DNA from: Fibrobacteria bacterium
GTDB lineage: Bacteria > Fibrobacterota > Fibrobacteria > UBA5070
Length of the DNA: 64,000 bases
Assembly: GCA_020633825.1 (NCBI GenBank)
Contig: JACKCV010000005.1
Coordinates: 62,001-126,000, forward strand
Direction of reading: 5' to 3'
Positions 51,101 to 59,529 of this stretch are shown here, piece by piece. A program made the translations under genes and the position numbers. How positions within the stretch are numbered: position 1 is the first letter of the stretch; the number at the start of each line of letters is the position of its first letter. The notes beneath the pieces are model-generated. The model was not told where the DNA came from and made no database searches. It was given only the letters and a program-made list of their open reading frames with translations.

Positions 51101-54100
51101 GGAGATTTTCGGGGCCAAGGTTCGCTGCATCGACATCTTCGGCAAAATCCGGACGGTGGCAGGTACGGGAACATCGGGTCGCGGGGTCACGCCCGGGATT
51201 CCCACTGAAGTGGAAATCGATTATCCTCAGGGCATTGGTTTCGACCTCCAGGGGAGGCTGACCTTCATCGATCGCCACAACCGTCGCGTACTTCGTTTGA
51301 CCCCGACCATGGGGCGGGAGCTGGCCTCGCATGAGCTCTCGATCCCTTCACAGGATGGGTCCGAGCTTTGGGTCTTCGACGGGTCGGGACGCCACCTACG
51401 CACCTTGGATGGGCTCTACGGGGACACCCTTTGGACGTTCGAGTACGACGCTGGGGGTCTTCTGACGGCCATGATCGATGCCCAAGGAGAACGGACCCGG
51501 TTCGAGCGGGATGTCGATGGTTTCTCCATCGTTGGTCCGAGTTCTCGTGGTGGATTGAGGACCCGTCTCGAGATCGACGCGACCGGGAGGGTCGTACAGG
51601 CGATCGCTCCGGACAGTGCCAGTTGGAAAATGGAATGGGCCGGAGACCTCCTGACGGCCTTCGTCCAGCCCGACAGCGGTCGGAGCACCTTCACCTACGA
51701 TGCCATGGGGCGTCTGGTGCGCGACACCGATCCCCGCGGTGGTTGGCAGGAATTGTCCAGCCGGAAGATCGACGGATGGAAGGAAGCAACCCGGGTGACC
51801 GCAGGTGGTTCCAGGGCGACCTATCGAACCAAAACAACATCCGGTGTTGTCCTGCGGGAGACCTTCCTCCCTGACGGGGGCATCGTTCGAAGCGAGGAGC
51901 GGCCCGATGGGTCGAGAACCATGGTGCAGCCGGATGGAACCACGATCCGTGAAACCGTCCAGGCGGATCCGCGCTGGGGGTGGGCGGCTCCTGCGCTTGC
52001 CTCGCGAATCACGTCCACTCCAGCGGGAGTGGTCTCCTCTGAGACTCGTGCTGTGGAAATCGTCGGAGCGGTCGATCGCTTCGATTTCCAGTTCCTCCAG
52101 GAACGATCGACGAGGGATGGTCGGATTTGGACACGGGTCTGGAATCCGAGATCTCGCGAATGGTCGCTTACGGATCCATCGGGACGAACCTCCACGAGCA
52201 CCCTAGACGAGAGGTTCCGCGTGGTCGCGACCGCCGCACCCGGTGTTCCGGTTGTGAACTATGCCTACGACGCATTGGATCGGGTGGTCGAAGTGTCCCA
52301 GGCGGGGCGGTCCACACGGTACCACCGCGACGACTCAGGTCGGGTCGACACGATCATGGATCCCATGGGGCGAGTCCATTCCTTTCGCTACGATCCGGTG
52401 GGTCGCTTGGTTTCCCAGCGACTTCCGGATGGTCGAGAAATCGGTTTCAGTCGGGATGCTCGGGGGCGGGTCTCCTCCCTGACTCCCCCTGGTCGACAAG
52501 CCTATGGGTTCCGATACGACCGGGCGGGCCTCGACACCTTGTCGTGGTCTCCGGCCGTGTCGAGTGACTCGGCTCCGATTGCCAGAGGATATGATCTGGA
52601 CAAGAGGCCTTCTTGGGTTGCGCTCCCGACGGGCGATACGCTTCATCTGGAGTATGACGCGGCTTCGCGGCCGACGCGGCTCACGACTTCAAACGACACG
52701 ACCATCTTCAGCTACGACGGAAGCGGCCGCATAGATGGTTTTCAGAGGGCGGGCCAGGGTCTGTCATTCCAATACGATGGAACTCTTCCGCTGTCGGAAT
52801 CCTGGTCGGGTGCGGTATTGGGTTCGGTTGCCACGTCCTGGGGGAATGGGATGCGCCCGGTTTCGCAGACCATCGGCGGCGTGCCGCTTTCCTACGAGTT
52901 CGATCGCGATGGCCGACTTTCCCGGTTTGGGCAGTACTCCATCGCGCGGGATCCCGCCACGGGTTGGATCTCGGGGGACCAGGTGGGAGGTGTTTCCAGG
53001 GAGGTGACATACTCTCAGCGAGGGGAAGTCGCCCGCGAGACCTTCCGATTCGACGATCAGGTGGTTTCGCAGGTCGTGTTCGAGCGCGACGAGCTGGGGC
53101 GCGTGGTGGGCCGCCAGGAGATTCGCTCCGGGGATTCCTTCGAGGACCGCTTCCACTATGACCTCGCCGGCCGGCTCGACTCCGTCTGGCGGGGTGGCCG
53201 CATTCAGGCCTGGTGGAGCTATGATTCGAACGGAGTCCGCGTCGCCGGGACGGGAGTGGGTGCGGCGATTGCGGATCCGCAGGATCGCGTGCTCGCTTCG
53301 GGAGGAAGGACCTATACCTATGACCTCAACGGCCGACTCCTCACGCGCACCGACGCCACGGGCACGACCCGCTACGGGTACGATGCCTTGGGTAGTTTGC
53401 GCTTTGTTGTCCTGGCTTCGGGGGACTCGGTGGGCTATGTTCTCGATCCGTCGGGCCGTCGCATCGCACGGAGCTTCAACGGCGTGGTGACGCACCGCTG
53501 GCTCTGGGAGGGCAGTCTCCGTCCCGTCGCCGAAGTCGACTCCGAGGGAGAGGTCCTGACGCGGTATGTCTACGGCACCCGTGCGAACGTCCCCGAGTAC
53601 CTGGTGCGCGGCGATTCCACGTACCGCCTGGTTCTGGACGAACGCGGCTCGGTGCGGATGGTGGTCAACACCGCAAGCGGCTCGGTGGCCTCGAGCTTCG
53701 AGTATGATGCCTGGGGCAACGTGACCAGTTCCGTCACTCCCGAGTTTCAGCCCTTCGGCTACGCCGGGGGCCTACGCGACGACGCCACGAGCCTGGTGCG
53801 CTTCGGAGCCCGCGACTACTCCCCGGAGCTTGGGCGCTGGACTGCCAAGGACCCGATCGGGTTCAACGGGGGTCTGACCAACCTGTACGGGTATGTCGGG
53901 AATGATCCGGTGAATCGAGTTGATCCATTAGGATTGGCTCCAGATGAGATTTTCGAATCACGGGAAGCGGCAATCCGAGACGCGCTCTCATACGCACAAA
54001 CCGCAACAGGAATGACTAGGGTGGAAGTGGGTGGTTATATCGTGCGCAAGGCTGATGGCACATACTCATATTCAATAACTGTTGGTGATTTTGAGTCGGT

Positions 54101-54305
54101 TGATCCTCGGCGATCCGAACTATGTAGAATGGATGCGCCAATTGCGCTCTATCATTCCCATCCTGATAATTCATGGTTTAGTATGGATCGGGATCGAGAA
54201 AGCGACTACCTCGTGAGTAAGAGCTCCGGACAGCGTGTTTATATGGTAGATTTGGATGGGGATTTCTATTGGCTTGATCCAGATGGCACATCTGGATCAT
54301 GGTAG
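48048..54305 (+). CDS. RHS/YD-repeat protein with Ig, NHL and JAMM/DUF4329-like C-terminal tip (main part)
   Basis: About 2,085 residues. In order: three Ig-like repeats (residues 1-235, for example RWSVDG and TDAAGNIGSA), a carboxypeptidase-regulatory-like domain (about 275-345, IFGTVRDPGGRALEGARVQV), an NHL-type propeller (about 790-1090, VADTRNSRIRRISTDGRIST), many YD repeats (about 1100-1880), and the RHS core (RFGARDYSPELGRWTAKDPI, then LYGYVGNDPVNRVDPLGL). The variable tip starts near residue 1963 and holds ALYHSHPDNSWFSMDRD, close to JAMM/DUF4329 metal-binding motifs. GC drops sharply at the tip, as in polymorphic toxins. The start at GTG 48048 is a frame artefact; the gene begins at 47225. 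Confidence 0.85.
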   Translation: MEPLGDEGLQWVRRCHLENCDSVRVVVDRTEPRVAFLNPDAPRSWTNQKTMTLRWSVDDAVAEESVPLREGENLFLRSSTDLAGNTGRARVVVVRDTVPPEVVILAPVNGLVTNRRRIEVRWSGEGAEHADSASLSEGANSVERAIADSAGNEGRASVLVHLDTQAPVIQFLSARNGDTVTSGEYTLRWSVDGVPRSEVVSLQPGLNTIVRSATDAAGNIGSASLELYLASESEPPPDLIPPSLPPAGIPDLAQRIAFLYSGENAVQVGAVADSIHRNRLTQIFGTVRDPGGRALEGARVQVLGHPELGHTLSRADGRWDLAVNGGGVLVVDVSKPGCLPVQRSMVSSANKVHRVDDVVLTQLSGSFLVSDVSGGSTASQVLVGDQVSDSSGVRQALFLLPSGLSARLVGASGDTVAVSSLTLRATEYTVGTNGPKAMPGTLPEHIAYTYAFELSADEALAQGAETILFDRAASFFVENFLGFPVGTIVPTGWYDRKRSRWTAAENGLVIRILTVADGVAQIDIDGDGLADDGPETPSAEARQELARRYEPGQSLWWTTMTHLTPWDCNWGFGPPEDAEANEEEHEFDEQDEDCCKESGSVVGIQDASLGEVLPVAGEAWNLNWTSLRAKGRALARTLRLNLSGPTIPASLRSITLRVDVAGQHHEATYPATANLNVEWTWDGKDGWGRDLSGTHDASVQIGYNYQGVYRQTPRFGYHGAGIPITGSRTRQEVTLWQQISLNVSNGMGKDWGIGGWTPTQNHRLDVARMQVHLGDGNIAKGSNVSHVLESVATGLRGWPPGIAFEPDGSFWIAPYDDENVAHYSADGGRILETVQIRLSHGIAVEPSGEILVSSIEGALYRIRRDRTIERLTGSTGYCGDGGPASEACVDALWSVAVAWDGTIYVADTRNSRIRRISTDGRISTAAGTGVDGYSGDEIAAATARINQPNGVWVRRNGNLLIADTHNCRIREVLADGNIRTLAGTGSCGSGGDGGPATLATLNYPTTVAESPSGEICFTEIFGAKVRCIDIFGKIRTVAGTGTSGRGVTPGIPTEVEIDYPQGIGFDLQGRLTFIDRHNRRVLRLTPTMGRELASHELSIPSQDGSELWVFDGSGRHLRTLDGLYGDTLWTFEYDAGGLLTAMIDAQGERTRFERDVDGFSIVGPSSRGGLRTRLEIDATGRVVQAIAPDSASWKMEWAGDLLTAFVQPDSGRSTFTYDAMGRLVRDTDPRGGWQELSSRKIDGWKEATRVTAGGSRATYRTKTTSGVVLRETFLPDGGIVRSEERPDGSRTMVQPDGTTIRETVQADPRWGWAAPALASRITSTPAGVVSSETRAVEIVGAVDRFDFQFLQERSTRDGRIWTRVWNPRSREWSLTDPSGRTSTSTLDERFRVVATAAPGVPVVNYAYDALDRVVEVSQAGRSTRYHRDDSGRVDTIMDPMGRVHSFRYDPVGRLVSQRLPDGREIGFSRDARGRVSSLTPPGRQAYGFRYDRAGLDTLSWSPAVSSDSAPIARGYDLDKRPSWVALPTGDTLHLEYDAASRPTRLTTSNDTTIFSYDGSGRIDGFQRAGQGLSFQYDGTLPLSESWSGAVLGSVATSWGNGMRPVSQTIGGVPLSYEFDRDGRLSRFGQYSIARDPATGWISGDQVGGVSREVTYSQRGEVARETFRFDDQVVSQVVFERDELGRVVGRQEIRSGDSFEDRFHYDLAGRLDSVWRGGRIQAWWSYDSNGVRVAGTGVGAAIADPQDRVLASGGRTYTYDLNGRLLTRTDATGTTRYGYDALGSLRFVVLASGDSVGYVLDPSGRRIARSFNGVVTHRWLWEGSLRPVAEVDSEGEVLTRYVYGTRANVPEYLVRGDSTYRLVLDERGSVRMVVNTASGSVASSFEYDAWGNVTSSVTPEFQPFGYAGGLRDDATSLVRFGARDYSPELGRWTAKDPIGFNGGLTNLYGYVGNDPVNRVDPLGLAPDEIFESREAAIRDALSYAQTATGMTRVEVGGYIVRKADGTYSYSITVGDFESVDPRRSELCRMDAPIALYHSHPDNSWFSMDRDRESDYLVSKSSGQRVYMVDLDGDFYWLDPDGTSGSW

Positions 54306-55120
54306 CGCGTATTGGTGCATTGTTGTTGCTGCTGGGATGTTTTTCTTGTGAAAAAAATGCTGATGCTGTAAGGCTGCAGGATTCAGGGATTAAAGTTGAA
54401 GTCTCTGGGTTTGATACCATCTATTGCGGGTCTCATGCGCAAATTTATAAGATGCGGTCTTTGCTCAATGGGGCGCTGGTTCAGTTTGATGGAGTACTTG
54501 TTGCGAAGGGCGTGGCGTTGGTGGTTGATACTGCGCTTAGCGACTTATCTAACAGGGAATACTTCAGAATCAGCGAGCCAGTGGATTCATTTTGCTTTGG
54601 GATGTCAGTATTTGTCCAAGGACGAATTGAATATGGTTGGCTCAAGACGGGCCTAAAACCGCTTCGCGCGCTGAGGGATAATGGTTCCCTTAAGTCATGC
54701 ACACAAACTCTTAGAGATAGGGATGATTCGTTAGGCAGGGCGTTTGGGGTTATAGACTCTGAGAGAATAGAGCGGCTTCGGCAGTCTGCGATATCCGGTG
54801 ATATGGACTCCGCAGCAGAGCTGGCTGTTTTGTATCCCCCCCAAAACAAAAACCACTGGCTGACCGACGACGAGCGGCGTTATTGGTTGGATGTTGCCTC
54901 ATCAAGTGGCAACCAAGTCTTGTTTCGTTTGCTCTCATTATTGAGTCCTTACAGCAAGGATTTGCAGCGAGATTTGCTATTGAAAATTGAATGTCCTAAG
55001 GGTAAGAATCCTGCTTTTGTATGGAATATGAAAAGGCATCTGTCTGCTCTCGGATATTCTATGGAGTTCGACTCTCTGGCCTGGTGTAGGGAGTCTAGAC
55101 AAAAGAGGGCGTGGAAGTGA
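54299..55120 (+). CDS. Lipoprotein, candidate immunity protein to the RHS tip
   Basis: A 273-residue protein from ATG 54299, overlapping the RHS stop by seven bases. Signal peptide with lipobox-like LLLLLGCFSC. The C-terminal half has a Sel1-like helical pattern (GDMDSAAELAVLYPP, RRYWLDVASSSGNQVL). GC is much lower than the surroundings and equals that of the toxin tip, so tip and lipoprotein probably travelled together. In polymorphic toxin loci the gene directly behind the tip is usually the immunity gene; a lipoprotein would protect in the periplasm. Family not recognised. Confidence 0.75.
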   Translation: MVARIGALLLLLGCFSCEKNADAVRLQDSGIKVEVSGFDTIYCGSHAQIYKMRSLLNGALVQFDGVLVAKGVALVVDTALSDLSNREYFRISEPVDSFCFGMSVFVQGRIEYGWLKTGLKPLRALRDNGSLKSCTQTLRDRDDSLGRAFGVIDSERIERLRQSAISGDMDSAAELAVLYPPQNKNHWLTDDERRYWLDVASSSGNQVLFRLLSLLSPYSKDLQRDLLLKIECPKGKNPAFVWNMKRHLSALGYSMEFDSLAWCRESRQKRAWK

Positions 55121-56699
55121 CGGCAAAACTTGGCGAGCGTATTGTGGGGCCGCCGTGAATTGACCTGCCCCCCCCCACGTTAAGGTCGGTGGCAGGCCAT
55201 TCACCCCGCACCCGCGCACGAAGCGAGGCCATGCTGGGCGGTGGACCGGCGCGGAACGGTGATGGGGGAAGATGGGTTCCAGAATTGCTCATGGGGTATT
55301 GATCTTGTTCACTCCGGGCGAGGATTCCCAAGGAAAGGTGTATTCGTAGGGGGGGCAATCCGGTATTCTCCATGACGGGAACATCTTGAGCACGTCGGAT
55401 ATTGATGAATTTGCAGTCCTCAAAGGTGGCGTACGGTTTGTTTTGGTAAATGGCTCTTGTGATCAGGAAATTCTCGAACGTGCACCGTACGAATCGGGAG
55501 CCATTCATAAAATCCAGATCTTCCACATAAACATTTTTGAAAACACAGTCGATGAAAGGTCCTCTGTCGAAGTTGATGTTGGTGACATCGATATCTGTTG
55601 CTTTTACGCCGGAGCTTCGCTCGAGAATGATTCCCGCCGGGAAAACATCGTGGAATTCGATGTTTTCTCCTCCCCCTCCAAAGCCTTTCAGAGGCCCAAG
55701 GATCCGGACATTTCGACTATTCTCTCCAATCCCAATGTCGACGTTTTTAACGGGCAAATCGACATCCTCGAAGTCTCCATAAAAGTCGAAGTACCCATCG
55801 TAGGAATGCAGGAATTTGGGGGCGATGAATTGACCTTCGATCATTCGATCGACGACGTGATTCTTTCCAAAGGTGCATTGATGAAAGGTGCCCCGAAGTC
55901 CGCAAGTCCCCATCCCCGTTCCAACGGCATTTCCCTCGAAGGTGCATTGGTGGAACTCGCCCCTTACATTGGCGAGGCGGATGTTGTTGTTTTTGAAGAG
56001 GACGTTTTTGAAGACAAAATCCTCCCAGTCGCCCCCTTGATGGGTGATGGTCATGTCTTCGAGGGTCATATCCTCGAAGGAGTTGCGTTTCCAGGTCCCG
56101 ATATAGTCTGAATTGCTTGACTTGGCGGTTTCGAGGTAGGAGATTTTTCCGCCGATGAAGTTGTTTCCTTGCCACAATCCACTGAGGGATTGGCAATTGC
56201 GGAAGGTGCAATTCCTGAAGACGGAATTTTGCATGGTGACATCGTCGAAGGTGCAGTCCCGGAAATGGACGTTTTCGAAGGTGTCGGCGTCGAAGAGGGT
56301 TTCTCGGAATTTGACGTAATTGAAGGTCCATCCTTTGATGGAAAGCCCTCTCCACGGATTGCTGGGGATGGTCTGGAGCGTCAAGATGCGGACATGGTCG
56401 CCGTAGAGCTTCTGGAACTCCGCCGGGCGATTGAGCGACTTGAGCATGTTCGAGGTCACGCAGCCTCCAAGGACCGTGGCGAGTCCGAGCAGGATACCCA
56501 CCTTTCCTCCGGCAGATCGCAGGAAGCTTGGACGAGTCTGGACCTTGGCGGGAACATGGGGCGCGGCCAGGATCGGTCCCCCCACGGGCAGGTCGGGGGC
56601 AGGACATGCATCCCGCACCCGCGCACGAAGCGAGGCCGTGCTGGGCGGTGGACCGGCGCGGAGCGGTGATGGGGGAAGATGGGTTCCAGAATTGCTCAT
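55095..56699 (-). CDS. Pentapeptide-like repeat lipoprotein, tandem copy 4 (3' frameshift, fused to stub of copy 5)
   Basis: Starts ATG 56699, overlapping the stop of copy 3 (ATGA). As in copies 2 and 3, a 70-residue N-terminal extension (MSNSGTHLPPSP) precedes a hydrophobic lipobox segment (GLATVLGGC). The mature protein is a right-handed-helix-like repeat (FENVHFRDCTFDDVTMQNSV). Near the end, a 7-C coding-strand tract (55349-55355) shifts the frame: the siblings' YEYTFPWESSPG becomes LRIHLSLGILARSEQDQYP and runs on into a fifth-copy stub. An intact gene would stop at 55289. The last 30 or so codons are therefore probably artificial. Confidence 0.75.
   Translation of the reverse strand: MSNSGTHLPPSPLRAGPPPSTASLRARVRDACPAPDLPVGGPILAAPHVPAKVQTRPSFLRSAGGKVGILLGLATVLGGCVTSNMLKSLNRPAEFQKLYGDHVRILTLQTIPSNPWRGLSIKGWTFNYVKFRETLFDADTFENVHFRDCTFDDVTMQNSVFRNCTFRNCQSLSGLWQGNNFIGGKISYLETAKSSNSDYIGTWKRNSFEDMTLEDMTITHQGGDWEDFVFKNVLFKNNNIRLANVRGEFHQCTFEGNAVGTGMGTCGLRGTFHQCTFGKNHVVDRMIEGQFIAPKFLHSYDGYFDFYGDFEDVDLPVKNVDIGIGENSRNVRILGPLKGFGGGGENIEFHDVFPAGIILERSSGVKATDIDVTNINFDRGPFIDCVFKNVYVEDLDFMNGSRFVRCTFENFLITRAIYQNKPYATFEDCKFINIRRAQDVPVMENTGLPPLRIHLSLGILARSEQDQYPMSNSGTHLPPSPFRAGPPPSMASLRARVRGEWPATDLNVGGGRSIHGGPTIRSPSFAVTSTPSFV
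55140..55292 (-). pseudogene. Stub of a fifth tandem copy
   Basis: ATG 55292 (overlapping the position where copy 4 should stop) begins MSNSGTHLPPSPFRAGPPP, as in copies 2 to 4, and the match continues through RVRGEWPATDL to a 9-base G tract (55168-55176). After this the similarity ends, and the low-GC lipoprotein gene of the RHS locus converges from the other side. This is the truncated remains of another copy. Confidence 0.7.
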
Positions 56700-58114
56700 G
56701 GGGTATCTGGTTTACTCACACCAGGCGAGGATTCCCAAGGGAAGGTGTATTCGTAGGGGGGGGGAGGAGGAGTGTCGTCCCATTCTCTGACCAAGACATT
56801 TGGAGCCCGACGGACATTGATGAATTTGCAGTCCTCAAAGGTTGCGTAGGGCTTGTCCTGGTAGATGCCTCTGGTGATCAGGAAGTTCTCGAACGTGCAA
56901 CGAACAAACTGCGGCCCGTTCATGAAAACCAAATCTTTCACATAGACGTTTCTGAAAACGCAGTCAACGAACGTGCCATCGTCGAAGCTGAATTCTCCTG
57001 CGTCGATATCCGTGGCCTTGATGCGATGTCCTCCTCCGAGGCCGACGCCACCGGGAAAAACATCATGAAATTCAATGTCATCTCCGCCTCCTCGGAAGCC
57101 TTTCAGGGGTCCTGAGATGCGGACATTTCTGCTCTTTCTTCCAATCCCAACTTTGACATTGCGGACTGGAAGATCGACATCCTCGAAGTCCCCAAATAGG
57201 TCAAAGTGTCCATCGTAGGATTGCAAGAATTTGGGTGCAATGAACCGTCCCTCAATCATCCGATCGACGACGTGATTCTTGCCAAAGGTACATTGATGAA
57301 AGGTGCCTTGCAGTCCACAAGTCCCCATCCCCGTTCCAATGGCATTTCCTTCAAAGGTGCACTGGTGGAACTCGCCACCCACATTGGCGTATCGGATGTC
57401 GTTGTTTCTGAAGATCACGTTTTTGAAGACAAAACTCTCCCAGTCGCCCCCTTGATGCGTGATGGTCATGTCCTGGAGGGTCATATTCTCGAAGGAGTTG
57501 TGCTTCCAGGTCCCGATGTAGTCTGAATTGCTTGACTTGGCGGTTTCGAGGTAGGAGATTTTTCCGCCGATGAAGTTGTTTCCTTGCCACAATCCACTGA
57601 GGGATTGGCAATTTCGGAAGGTGCAATTCCTGAAGACGGAATTTTGCATGGTGACATCGTCGAAGGTGCAGTCCTGGAAATGGACGTTTTCGAAGGTGTC
57701 GGCGTCGAAGAGGGTTTCTCGGAATGTGACGTGATCGAAGGTCCATCCTTTGATGGAAAGCCCTCTCCACGGATTGCTGGGGATGGTCTGGAGCGTCACG
57801 ATGCGGACATGGTCGCCGTAGAGCTTCTGGAACTCCGCCGGGCGATTGAGCGACTTGAGCATGTTCGAGGTCACGCAGCCTCCAAGGACCGTGGCGAGTC
57901 CGAGCAGAATGCCCACCTTACCTCCGACAGATCGCAGGAAGCGAGAACGAGTCTGGACCTTGGCGGGAACCTGGAGCGTGGCCAAGGTGGCTCCCCCCGC
58001 GTGCAGGTAGGTGGCAGGACATGCATCCCGTACCCGCGCACGAAGCGAGGCCGTGCTGGTCGGTGGACCGGCGCCGAGCGGTGATGGGGGTAGATGGGTT
58101 CCAGGATTGCTCAT
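56696..58114 (-). CDS. Pentapeptide-like repeat lipoprotein, tandem copy 3
   Basis: A 472-residue protein from ATG 58114, overlapping the copy 2 stop (ATGA). Long N-terminal extension, then lipobox LATVLGGC. The first 150 or so mature residues (SNMLKSLNRPAEFQKLYGDH, TFENVHFQDCTFDDVTMQNS) are almost identical in all copies; the last 200 diverge (VKVGIGRKSRNVRISGPLKG). Ends SSPGVSKPDTP. An in-frame 9-C coding tract (56756-56764) near the 3' end encodes prolines and could shift the frame by slippage. Periplasmic lipoprotein of unknown function; likely protective or immunity role by context. Confidence 0.8.
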   Translation of the reverse strand: MSNPGTHLPPSPLGAGPPTSTASLRARVRDACPATYLHAGGATLATLQVPAKVQTRSRFLRSVGGKVGILLGLATVLGGCVTSNMLKSLNRPAEFQKLYGDHVRIVTLQTIPSNPWRGLSIKGWTFDHVTFRETLFDADTFENVHFQDCTFDDVTMQNSVFRNCTFRNCQSLSGLWQGNNFIGGKISYLETAKSSNSDYIGTWKHNSFENMTLQDMTITHQGGDWESFVFKNVIFRNNDIRYANVGGEFHQCTFEGNAIGTGMGTCGLQGTFHQCTFGKNHVVDRMIEGRFIAPKFLQSYDGHFDLFGDFEDVDLPVRNVKVGIGRKSRNVRISGPLKGFRGGGDDIEFHDVFPGGVGLGGGHRIKATDIDAGEFSFDDGTFVDCVFRNVYVKDLVFMNGPQFVRCTFENFLITRGIYQDKPYATFEDCKFINVRRAPNVLVREWDDTPPPPPYEYTFPWESSPGVSKPDTP

Positions 58115-59529
58115 GGGGTATCTGGTTTACTCACTCCAGGCGAGGATTCCCAAGGGAAGGTGTATTCGTATCGAACCAAATCCATGTCGTTATTCATAAC
58201 TGTGACATTTGGAGCACGCCGAATGTTGATGAACTTGCAGTCTTCAAAGGAAGCGTATGGCTTATTCTGATAGATGATCTGCGAGATCAGAAAGTTCTCG
58301 AACGTGCACCGTACGAAGCGGGGGCCGTTCGAGAATCCCAATTTTTTCACATATACGTTCTTGAAAACGCAATCAATGAACGGGCCCTTGCCAAAGAAGA
58401 ATACTCCTGCATCGATATCCGTTGCCTTGATGCGGGTGCCTCTTCTGAGATCGATCCCGCCCGGAAAAACGTCGTGGAATTCGATGTTTTCTCCTCCCCC
58501 TCCGAAGCTTTTCAGTGGCCATAAGAAGCGAACATTTTTGCTTCCCTCTCCAATCCCGATGTCCACGTTTTTAACGGGTAAATCGACATCCTCGAAGTCT
58601 CCATAAAAGTCGAAGTACCCATCGTAGGAATGCAGAAATTTGGGGGCGATGAACTGGCCTTGGATCTGCCGTTGTACCACGTGATTCTTTCCAAAGGTGC
58701 ACTGATGAAAGGCTCCCCAAAGTCCGCAAGTCCCTCCGCTCCCCACTCGCCCAATTGCATTCCCCTCGAAGGTGCACTGATGGAACTCGCCACCCACATA
58801 GGCGTATCGGAAGTCGTTGTTTTTGAAATCCACGTTCTTGAAGACAAAACTCCCCCAGTCTCCTCCCTGGTGTGTGATGGTCATGTCTTCGAGGGTCATA
58901 TCCTCGAAGGAGTTGCGTTTCCAGGTCCCGATGTAGTCTGAATTGCTTGACTTGGCGGTTTCGAGGTAGGAGATTTTTCCGCCGATGAAGTTGTTTCCTT
59001 GCCACAATCCACTGAGGGATTGGCAATTTCGGAAGGTGCAATTCCTGAAGACGGAATTTTGCATGGTGACATCGTCGAAGGTGCAGTCCCGGAAATGGAC
59101 GTTTTCGAAGGTGTCGGCGTCGAAGAGGGTTTCTCGGAATGTGACGTGATTGAAGGTCCATCCTTTGATGGAAAGCCCTCTCCACGGATTGCTGGGGATG
59201 GTCTGGAGCGTCACGATGCGGACATGGTCGCCGTAGAGCTTCTGGAACTCCGCCGGGCGATTGAGCGACTTGAGCATGTTCGAGGTCACGCAGCCTCCAA
59301 GAACCGTGGCGAGTCCGAGCAGGATGCCCAACTTACCCCCGACAGATCGCAGGAAGCGAGAACGAGTCTGGACCTTGGCGGGAACCTGGAGCGTGGCCAA
59401 TGTGGCTCCCCCCAGGGGCAGGTCGGCGGCAGGCCATTCACCCCGCACCCGCTCACGAAGCGAGGCCATGCTGGGCGGTGGACCGGCGCGGAACGGTGAT
59501 GGGGGAAGATGGGTTCCAGGATTGCTCAT
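58111..59529 (-). CDS. Pentapeptide-like repeat lipoprotein, tandem copy 2
   Basis: A 472-residue protein from ATG 59529, overlapping the stop of copy 1 (ATGA). The same 70-residue N-terminal extension as copies 3 and 4, lipobox LATVLGGC, conserved first half and diverged second half (GVFFFGKGPFIDCVFKNVYV, ending YEYTFPWESSPGVSKPDTP). A further start 39 bases upstream (MGILARSEQDQYP) lies inside copy 1 and is not needed. The repeats alternate aromatic and small residues every five, as in right-handed beta-helix or pentapeptide-type coils. Confidence 0.8.
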   Translation of the reverse strand: MSNPGTHLPPSPFRAGPPPSMASLRERVRGEWPAADLPLGGATLATLQVPAKVQTRSRFLRSVGGKLGILLGLATVLGGCVTSNMLKSLNRPAEFQKLYGDHVRIVTLQTIPSNPWRGLSIKGWTFNHVTFRETLFDADTFENVHFRDCTFDDVTMQNSVFRNCTFRNCQSLSGLWQGNNFIGGKISYLETAKSSNSDYIGTWKRNSFEDMTLEDMTITHQGGDWGSFVFKNVDFKNNDFRYAYVGGEFHQCTFEGNAIGRVGSGGTCGLWGAFHQCTFGKNHVVQRQIQGQFIAPKFLHSYDGYFDFYGDFEDVDLPVKNVDIGIGEGSKNVRFLWPLKSFGGGGENIEFHDVFPGGIDLRRGTRIKATDIDAGVFFFGKGPFIDCVFKNVYVKKLGFSNGPRFVRCTFENFLISQIIYQNKPYASFEDCKFINIRRAPNVTVMNNDMDLVRYEYTFPWESSPGVSKPDTP

